From Haberlea rhodopensis (Eukaryota > Streptophyta > Magnoliopsida > Lamiales > Gesneriaceae): a stretch of 64,000 nucleotides of DNA. Both the position numbers and the translations under genes were made by a program. Each line of letters opens with the position of its first letter. Within the stretch, counting starts at the first letter, position 1. This document shows positions 56,645 to 64,000 of this stretch, piece after piece. The DNA lies in assembly GCA_907163345.1 (NCBI GenBank), contig CAJQUN010001121.1, positions 39,605 to 103,604 of the forward strand, given 5' to 3'. The notes under the pieces are model-generated. The model had not been told where the DNA came from, ran no database searches, and was given only the letters and a program-made list of their open reading frames with translations.

Positions 56645-57256
56645 TGTAGTACAAAATTTTATAGGTGTGTATCTTAGGAAAATAGCAAGAAAAAACAACA
56701 AATGGCTTTGTATTAGAAATGTCGAGGCGATACTGTCCTTAAGACAATATTGCCCCGCTACGGTGCTAACGGTTTACTTTGGCAATTTGTCTCCCAAGAT
56801 ATAACGACTATGATTTGTGATAGGAGCACTCCAAATCACAAATTCTTTAAACCACAAAGGTCTAAAAAGGCTCAACCATAACAATGATGAAGACTCACAA
56901 AATTACTCAAGTTTTGATCTTCAAATATGATGTGAATTTTGAAATTCCATGTTCAACTCAAGTGAGGGATATCTTATTTATAGTATGTCAAGAGTTATGT
57001 CCAAAAGGACACAATTTGGAGGCACCCTATCGCCAAAAATCGCACCCTAAATGTGAATGGACACACCATTTCACAAAACAAATACAATGCTCGATCGATC
57101 AAATCGCACCCTAAATGTGAATGGACACACCATTTCACAAAACAAATACAATGCTCGATCGATCGATCGAGCTACTATTCACAAAAGGCACGAAATCTGG
57201 CCCGCTCGATCGATGGAGCATATCGAGCATTAATTTCTTTCACACGTTTTCCAACA
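56645..57256 (-). repeat. 5' LTR of Copia B
   Basis: 612 bp, TGTTGGAAAACG to the TACA end on the minus strand. It contains a 64-bp tandem duplication (57037-57100 and 57101-57164) ending in GATCGATC palindromes. Confidence 0.87.
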
Positions 57257-57261
57257 TTTAT

Positions 57262-58195
57262 TCCTCAATTACCAGTAATAATTCGCTATATATGCTGAAA
57301 AACAAAGTCGGGCGATGGAGGAATACAGAGTGTTGTCATCCCATTATTTAGACAGCATGCAGAGAGATATTGATTCTTCACATTTTATCACTAGGACCAT
57401 AACTCAAAATAGTTTCAGCCCAAGATACCAAGGCCAACTTGAGAATTCACCTTCTCTAATTTTTTCCACATAACACGGGAATACGCAGATGAGAAATGCA
57501 AAAGAGTACGGATATTTGTTCACATTTACTTATTTTGGTTTTTCAAGTCAATTGTGTTTTAAATGGGTGGAGAGCATCAAAATTGTGTTAAATGTTGTTG
57601 GTTTTGCGAGCAATCTGGATTGTCCATTGAGTCTCCTTTTGTTGCTGAGCTTAATTTTTTTGCTAAAAGGCTTAGATGAGAATTTCAAGTTTCAACATCG
57701 TTGTAGGTTAAAAAATAACATTTCTACACGTAAAATGTGCAGTCATTTAAATATTTATTTATTTATTTAATTTGAAAATATACATATATTGTGTTTGTGT
57801 TCAGTGTCATTTATTGTGAAAGTGGTCCGGATATGATATTTTTCAATTCGATTCATATGAAGTGTAATTATTATAGGTATTAGACTCAAAAAGACCATCA
57901 TAAGATTTGATGTGCCTTCCTTCAAGAAAAGTATTAATATACTTATTATTGGATTAGAAATATACGTCACGAAATACTGTTGGAGAATATGGGTTCTACT
58001 GGGGCAACTTTTATATAAGGGTTGCATAGAAAGGGCCTCATTTACAAATAAGAGGGGCCTCCATACAATATATGTAATCCCAAAATCCGAAAGAGGGATC
58101 AGGAAGCGGAGCTACTACTTCAGCTCTTTGTAGGATACAGAAAATAGCCGATGTTGCAGAATATGGGTTCTACTGGGTAACTTCTCTCTGTCATG
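57262..58195. other. Intergenic DNA
   Basis: No gene recognised. An imperfect direct repeat GTTG(G/C)AGAATATGGGTTCT then ACTGGG occurs at about 57979 and 58153. Confidence 0.4.
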
Positions 58196-59480
58196 TCTCT
58201 TATGATGATGTTACATGAAAATCAACAATATACAATGTCATAATAGACTTCACCATCAAATTCCAAGAAAATAAAACATTTTTCAAATATCCAACCCTAG
58301 CGATCGATAACCAATTCTTACCGATCGATCGCCAAAAAGTTCTGTTCACTCGCGATTGATCGCCAAGTCATTTCACCTCCTTATATTTTCCCCTGTTTTG
58401 GCGATTGATAGCCACATGGCTTGCGATCAATCGTCGATGTCTGAAAATTTCAAGACATGGCGATTTTCAAGCTTATCTCCATGGTTCATCTTCTCCACTT
58501 CACATCATATCATTCAAACTTGATAATTGCATACCCTAACACAACTAAATTCATAGCATTATAGCAACTAGTAATTCCAACCAAGACAACTTTTTAATCA
58601 ATCTTAACACAACTCATAGTTAACTACATAGACAAGCTTAGAAACATGAATTCTTCACCAAATAGATCCAACTCCAAGTAAAAGACTAGGTTTCAAGTTG
58701 ATTATCCAGCTACAAGTTCAAGAGCACAAGAAAAGCTTGAGATGAGTGTGTAAGGATTTGCTAGGTGAGTTATGGTGAACTGTTTTTTTTGAAATCTGAT
58801 TTGTGGTTATATATATAGTAGCCTCAAACTCAAATTCATGTGAACTTCCTCTCAAATGCATGTTAAATGCATAACAAAGTAGTATCCCACTACACATCTC
58901 ATGCATCTAAGTTCTCTTGTCCATGATACAACAAGATATCACCAACATGTCAAGCCAATACATAAATATATGTCTATGTTCTCAACTCAACATATGTAAT
59001 GTCTTATCATACTTGTCATCTATTTATCACACTCGGTTCAACCCGAACCCGAGTCCACATCATGTCGTGATTATTGCACTTATCAAATTATTACGCAATA
59101 ATCACATCAATCATATATGATTCATATTGAGGCATTACAATTCTCCCCTACTAATTGAATTTCGTCCTCGAAATTGAAAATACGCAACACTACTGCAATA
59201 AACAAACCACATACTCGACATTGCAGTAGTAATATGAATACTCACCAGCAGTATAAAAAAAAAGTAAACAACATACCAAAAAATAAACTCAGGATACTGC
59301 TGCATCATATGCTGCTCCGTCTCCCACGTTGCCTCCTCGACACCCCGCATATACCTTCACCAGTGATATCACTTTACTTCTCAATTTTCGCTTTGCTCTA
59401 TCCAAGATCCTGACTGGTCGTTCCACATATGATACATATGTATCCAACTGCGCTTCAGACGGTTGCAATACATGACTCGA
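58196..59480 (-). pseudogene. Ty3/gypsy chromovirus relic: chromodomain end plus partial LTR
   Basis: Minus strand, about 59480-59280: pieces of YVERPVRILDRAKRKLRSKV and GVEEATWETEQHMMQQYPEF, the chromodomain tail of a chromovirus integrase, across frameshifts. FRGRNSISRGEL follows at 59180-59135, then a purine tract GTAGGGGAGAAT. The LTR starts TGTAATGCC at 59139 and runs left to about 58200, with TATATATATA near 58815 and repeated GCGATCGATCG/GCGATTGATCGC words at 58300-58440. The left LTR end and the rest of the element are missing. Confidence 0.72.
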
Positions 59481-59779
59481 TCTGGTTCACACGTTCCTTA
59501 ACATTTACAATTCGTGACATGGAGGAGCTAATATAATGTATGATCAGATCCCGATCTAGTAAAAGGAGTATAATGAGTTGATGATAATACTTGATAATTT
59601 CGATCTGGTCGTTCCACATACAAAAATCTATCATTTAAAAAGTCCTTAGAAGTCACCAAAAGTCACTTATTGAATACACCCCTTGTAGCTTACGTTGTGG
59701 CTGGGTCAGATTCCATAACCTCTGAAAATCTCCGAGCTGCCTTCCTTCGGCTTGTGAACAAACACTCTCAGCCCAATAA
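59481..59779. other. Intergenic DNA next to the plastid-derived insert
   Basis: Mostly non-coding. 59670-59780 is GC-richer and open in one frame (MNTPLVAYVVAGSDSITSEN...). The text is not recognisable with confidence. Confidence 0.35.
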
Positions 59780-59906
59780 GTCTAGCCGTAAACGATGGAT
59801 ACTGGGCGTTGTGCGTATAGACCCGTGCAGTGTTGTAGCTAACGCGTGTAAGTAATTCCCGCCTGGGGAGTACGTCGCAAGAATGAAACTTAAAGGAATT
59901 GACGGG
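59780..59906 (+). pseudogene. rrn16: Nuclear copy of plastid 16S rRNA (NUPT fragment)
   Basis: GTCTAGCCGTAAACGATGGA, then TACTGGGCGTTGTGCGTATA, GACCCGTGCAGTGTTGTAGC and CGCCTGGGGAGTACGT to GGAATTGACGGG follow plastid 16S rRNA around E. coli position 800-920. Scattered substitutions and small indels are present (GCGTGTAAGTAATTCCC where plastids have GCGTTAAGTATCCC). The wording is plastid-type, not mitochondrial. About 127 bp, non-functional. Confidence 0.9.
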
Positions 59907-61249
59907 TCATGCTTCTGGGAGATTTGAAATTTGATTTTCTAGGGCATCTTGCTCTTCATAAGCGTTTAAAATAAGGGTATTTTAGTACCAAAATAGACTA
60001 ATTAGATTAGTGTTTGTTAAAATAAACTTATTTGAAAGAAGTTTTTTGAAAGTTTGTATTTAGTTGGAAAGAATTTTGGGTGATTTATTTGAAAGATGTT
60101 TTTGCAAGTGGTACCTCTTCTTGCAATTAACTCATTTACTTTTAAGCATCCCAATTACTTGATTCAAGTTATTAGCAACGAGTCATCATTTGATTTTCTA
60201 AATTGGCATATTATATTCTTATAGTTTGAAAAATATAGTGTTATCCTATTATGATATTTAAAATAGATAGTTACCTCATATAATTTATGAAAATATAAAA
60301 TTTAAGTTGTAATTTATGAATAGGCTATATTATATTATATTTTGTAAATTGTGCTATTTTAAAAATCATGCGTAAAGTGGCTGCTAAAATATCTATTTAT
60401 AAAGTGTATGTTATCAATACAATGGAGTGGGGTAAATTGACACTAACTGATTGATTCAGCTTCGCGTTTACTCAAGGAAAAGGGCATCCCGGATATCGTA
60501 CGTGATATATTCTTTTGATTTTCTTTGTATTTTAGAAGAATTTGTGGGCATGATTTTGGTGTGTCATATCAAATCGATTTTCATCTGAGGAAATGTATTT
60601 AATTTTATTTATATAACGAAATATTTCTTGATTTCTAAACGTAAAGTGGTGTAGAGAATCTCTGCAAAAATGGCTGCATTCACGTGGGGAGAAAAAGGCT
60701 TCAGGCTGCCCATTTGTCATTAAAATGGAATGGTTAACGTACTTTGGATCAAGAGTGTGAATGTACAAAGTGCTTGAAATAATTTCGGCTTTGTTATATT
60801 CAGACTGCTTGTATTATGTTGAATGTGTTTGCAATGGAGCTGTTCTTGACAAGATTCAATGTGTCTTTTATCTGAATTGCTGGTTAGTGATATCAAAGTT
60901 ATGGAGTTTCGAGTTTTGGAATCATTTTTTATGGTTAATTTTAGGTGAAATTATGATTTCATTGTTATTTTGTATATATTACTTACTATTGGTCCAATAA
61001 TTCCAGGCTATCTAATCATATGCGTGTATTTTCTTGTTATTGGTTTCTTCGAGCTGAAAAACATATTGGAATGTCAGATGTTTCAGGCCCAATTTGATCC
61101 CGTTCCGCCCCTACGTTGCAGATCATTGCCACAATCCTAAAATATGGCAAATGGACTGCAGCTTCAGCAGATATGTGGGGGGTATTTCATTTTAGTAGCT
61201 TATATTCCTACATGAACAACAAGAAATGATGCTTTAGGAAACTTAGTAG
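59907..61249. other. Intergenic DNA upstream of the carrier pseudogene
   Basis: No gene recognised. Open frames at 60532-61000 lack domains. Confidence 0.4.
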
Positions 61250-62483
61250 ACGGAATATTTGACAATGGAGGCTCGTGGAATCCTGTTTTATCATCTTTTA
61301 GACCCATGTTTCATGAGTCTTCTTCACTTGTTCCTAGACGGGATCCAGTACATGATGATATCATTGCTGGCATTTCAGTGGCAAGAAATTTAATGAAAGT
61401 GCTTGTTTCAGCAGTGAGCTTAACTGCCGAAGCTCCACTTAAAAGAGTGAGGATTTTACTTCAAAGTCAGCAGGAGTTGATCAAATATGGTAGACTATCT
61501 AGATCATATCGTGGGATTTCAGATTGCTTTGTTAGAATTATCAAGAATGAAGGTGTTTTTTCTCTCTGGAGAGGCAACTCTGTTAGTCTCATCAGAATCT
61601 TCCCTGAACAGGTCAATTTTAACCCAAATATGGATATGATTCTTTTCTTGTTTTGTTTCATTTACCGACTCACTTTTGTAATAAAAATGAGCTGTTGATT
61701 CTAAATTTTCTAGTTCACTGTTCTAACGAGTTTAATCGATTTTCACGCTTTCTTGGTTTTGTGTTTTCTAGCCAGGCTCTCAAAGTCTTGTATGCTATGT
61801 CGTTGATAGAATTGCTGTTGACTTGAAGAAAGACAAAGTTGGTTATGAAACATGTTTCATGACCTTGGTTGCTCATTCCTGTTTTTATACGTGTCTCTAC
61901 CGCTAAAATATGCTAGTACACGTCTAGCTTGTGATATCAAGTGTGTAAAAAATAGAGGTGAAAGGCAATTTAATGGCTTACTCGACGTCTACAGGAAGAC
62001 CCTCAAATCTGAGGGTTTTGTGGGGATTTATCGCGGATACTATATTGGTTTTGTAGGTGTCATTGCTGAGTGTGTCCACAATTTGGCAAGTCGTGGCTCA
62101 ATAACCAAGTTTGATCCATCCAAGGTGATCTGAATCATTATTTAATACAATGATAATTAACACAATTTTCATCCACACAATGTTTCTTATGATGTGCACA
62201 CATTCCTAATATAACTGCTAAGTTGCTACAAATTTTCTACCAATGGCAGAAATTTTCGAAAGAAGCAGCATTGCTGATTGGGGTATTTGGCGTAATGGTT
62301 GCTTACCCTTGCGAAACGGTGCAAAGACGAATGATGATGACTTGTGGAGAGACATCGAAGTACAAGAATTCAGCCGAAGCACTAGTTCACATCATCAAGA
62401 ATGAAGGGATTCTTTCACTTTACAAGGGGTATGGAGCTTGCATTCTTGCTATGGTTCCGGTGTATTTAGTCTTACAGGATTAA
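61250..62483 (+). pseudogene. Decayed ADP/ATP carrier (mitochondrial carrier family)
   Basis: Piece 1 (about 61264-61611) reads NGGSWNPVLSS..., then SAVSLTAEAPLKRVRILLQS, LSRSYRGISDCFVRIIKNEG and WRGNSVSLIRIFPEQ, with a GT donor after CAG. Piece 2 (about 61770-62125), across at least one frameshift and stops, reads KKDKVGY, YASTRLACDIKCVKNRGERQ and VYRKTLKSEGFVGIYRGYYI. Piece 3 (62250-62483) reads VAYPCETVQRRMMMTCGETS, then IIKNEGILSLYKGYGA. The order and spacing match the plant ADP/ATP translocator of the inner mitochondrial membrane. The signature RRRMMM is QRRMMM, the carrier motifs P-x-[DE] are eroded (PLKRVR, PLKYAS), and the final GYD-type end is lost. The exon borders show it descends from an intron-bearing gene, not an mRNA copy. 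Confidence 0.75.
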
Positions 62484-63206
62484 GAAACTGGAAAACAGAC
62501 CTTTTGGGACTATATCAGTGGTGATAGAGACTAAATAGAAGTAATACTCCTGATTTACTATTAATAGAGTAAATAACAAAAAATATTCATAGCAAATTAC
62601 GTGATGCAAGTACCGAATCCTTGCCCTTTCAAAATACCGTAGAAAATTTAAGTACTTGTAACATTGAAGGTCAAGAATGATGAGTTACTTTCTCTGGTGG
62701 AGGAGCTGTCTTTTCAGTTTCCCCTTCAATTAGATAAGAAAATTACATGTTAGGAATGAGATTTATGTCATTTTCTTGTGTGTTTTCAACTCAATCAAAA
62801 TCAGCAGCATACTCATGCAAAACTGATGAATTCAGCTGAAGCAGTACTTATCGTTTCAAAACTGGCCAGCAGCACAATCAAATGCAAGGAAATGGTAAAA
62901 ACATAATCATGTTGGCTGCCATGCTAATGGTTAACTATCCCTATTATTGGTAGTTGTAACAAGCAAGAAGGCAGCCAAACAATTCACCAAATGGAAATTT
63001 CTCGAATTTTATATATAAAGGAAGGTATCTCCAACTAAATATTTGAGTCACCCACTGTGACACATTGGTTGGAACTTTGGATGAAGTTTCAACTTGATGC
63101 TACGAAAAGAGTATAGATAAATGAACTTCAGCATGCTTATATAGCACACATAGACCATACAAGGAATCAAAAACTCGCTAAACAAGAAACATTTTCTTGA
63201 TTTTTC
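62484..63206. other. Intergenic DNA
   Basis: No gene recognised. Pollen- or root-type promoter sites for the LRR-extensin relic could lie here, but none stands out. Confidence 0.35.
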
Positions 63207-64000
63207 ATGCAAATGGCCTCCTATCCTCCATCTCTCCTCCTATTCCATGTCTTACTCCCCTTGCTACTAATTCACCCCTCTTTAGACTACGCAGCCGCCA
63301 AGATTGGTCATAGTGCCACCACAAACACCACCACGACCACCATATCCCCAAAAACTCTACAATAAATCACAGGCTTCAAAAAGCCTACATCTCCCTTCAG
63401 GCTTTGAAACACGTTATTTACTCAGATCCCTTAAACTTCACCTCCAACTGGAATGGGCCCTCCGTATGCAACTACACCGGTATCTACTGTGCACCATTTC
63501 CCAACACCACCATCCAAACCGTTGCTGGAATTGGCCTTACCATGCTGACATAGCCGGCTACTTACCTGAAGAAATTGGCCTTCTCACAGAGCTAGCCTTA
63601 ATCCATTTAAACAGCAACCGATTCTGTGGAATTGTCCCACAATCTTTATCGAACCTCACCCTACTCTTTGAACTAGACCTCAGTAAAACAGATTTGTAGG
63701 ACCATTCCCTTCCGTTGTCCTGTCTTCCTACTTTAAAATACCTCGATATTCGTTTCAACGATTTCGAAGGCCAGGTGCCACCTCAACTCTTTAACAGAAA
63801 CCTGGATGCTATATTTATCAACAACAGTAGATTCACTTCTTTGATCCCACAAAATATAGGCACCACTCTATCTTCTGTTATAGTTTTTGCCAACAATAAA
63901 TTCGCAGGCTGCATCCCACCAGGCATAGCCAAATTCGCCAACACTTTAGAAGAACTGTTACTGAGAACCACGATGTATACCGAGTGAGGTGGGATTTCTT
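63207..64000 (+). pseudogene. LRR-extensin (LRX-like) gene with frameshifts, runs off right edge
   Basis: The ATG at 63207 opens MQMASYPPSLLLFHVLLPLL, a clear signal peptide. Then, across at least four frame changes, the LRX N-terminal domain reads in order: LQKAYISLQAL, YSDPLNFTSNWNGPSVCNYT, GIYCAPFPNTTIQTVAGIGL, HADIAGYLPEEIGLLTELAL, NSNRFCGIVPQSLSNLTLLF, NRFVGPFPSVVLS, LKYLDIRFNDFEGQVPPQLF and FANNKFAGCIPPGIAKF. LRX proteins bind RALF peptides in the cell wall and link wall state to FERONIA-type receptors; their extensin half would lie beyond the window. Frame changes fall near 63360, 63540, 63680, 63715 and 63960. Either the gene is dead or this part of the sequence has indel errors. Confidence 0.82.

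Larger units (their letters stand above)
53521..57256 (-). mobile_element. Copia-type family B element, gag only, with target duplication
   Basis: On the minus strand: 5' LTR 57256-56645, gag 56620 to about 56120, about 2.2 kb non-coding, a purine tract (ATGTGGGGGCT) and 3' LTR 53936-53521. The duplication TTTAT flanks it (53516-53520 and 57257-57261). No protease, integrase or reverse transcriptase is present. No standard Met-tRNA primer site is visible at the 5' LTR (the minus strand reads ATCTTAAGACAATATTAGCA), so priming is unclear. Confidence 0.87.

Overview
The window is nuclear DNA from a flowering plant, very probably a eudicot. The evidence is AT-rich intergenic DNA, introns with GT/GC...AG ends, plant-specific gene families (DMP/DUF679, INDETERMINATE-DOMAIN zinc finger, RR-type tandem CCCH zinc finger, plant TPX2, LRR-extensin) and dense plant transposons. 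I cannot name the species. There are no tRNA genes, no CRISPR arrays and no bacterial operons. The only rRNA match is a short plastid 16S fragment.

Layout. 1-2942: gag-bearing, pol-less Copia-type element (minus), with its 5' LTR at 1786-2942. 3149-4570: dead LINE tail. 5076-6154: two-exon DMP membrane-protein gene (minus). 9219-12086: Helitron carrying fragments of ribosomal protein L27a (uL15) and a PEPKR2-like kinase. 13207-15020: three-exon IDD C2H2 transcription factor (minus). 15.2-23.1 kb: gene-poor DNA with a SINE, a 117-bp Mutator-type MITE with a 9-bp target duplication, a dispersed inverted-repeat family and microsatellites. 23103-28428: gag-only Ty3/gypsy element with a nested hAT MITE. 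30957-32609: tandem CCCH zinc-finger gene (minus) whose coding region is split by a 619-bp hAT MITE. 32778-37125: a second Helitron (minus) carrying BET3/TRAPPC3 and cytochrome P450 fragments. 37891-42884: glycine-rich-protein relic (minus) split by a second copy of the 5'-edge Copia family. 42996-45433: foldback element into which a dimeric TRIM retrotransposon has inserted. 47806-52420: a 20-exon TPX2 spindle-assembly gene (plus). 52609-52846: a tiny Helitron of the same family as the other two. 53521-57256: another gag-only Copia element (minus). 58196-59480: chromovirus (gypsy) relic. 59780-59906: nuclear copy of plastid 16S rRNA. 61250-62483: decayed ADP/ATP-carrier gene. 63207-end: frameshifted LRR-extensin gene.

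Only three protein genes look intact: DMP, IDD and TPX2. The CCCH gene would be intact without its MITE. I see no functional link among them. They are independent plant genes in a transposon-rich region.

Two themes stand out. Every LTR retrotransposon with a recognisable gag has lost pol, and the two copies of one family share the same pol-less layout. Three Helitrons share one 3' hairpin/CTAG signature, and the two large ones each carry fragments of at least two host genes in the Helitron's own orientation. Several insertions can be undone on paper: removing the element plus one target duplication restores a reading frame in the CCCH gene, the glycine-rich relic and the gypsy gag leader. Note that open frames beginning with GTG or TTG were not accepted as real starts.
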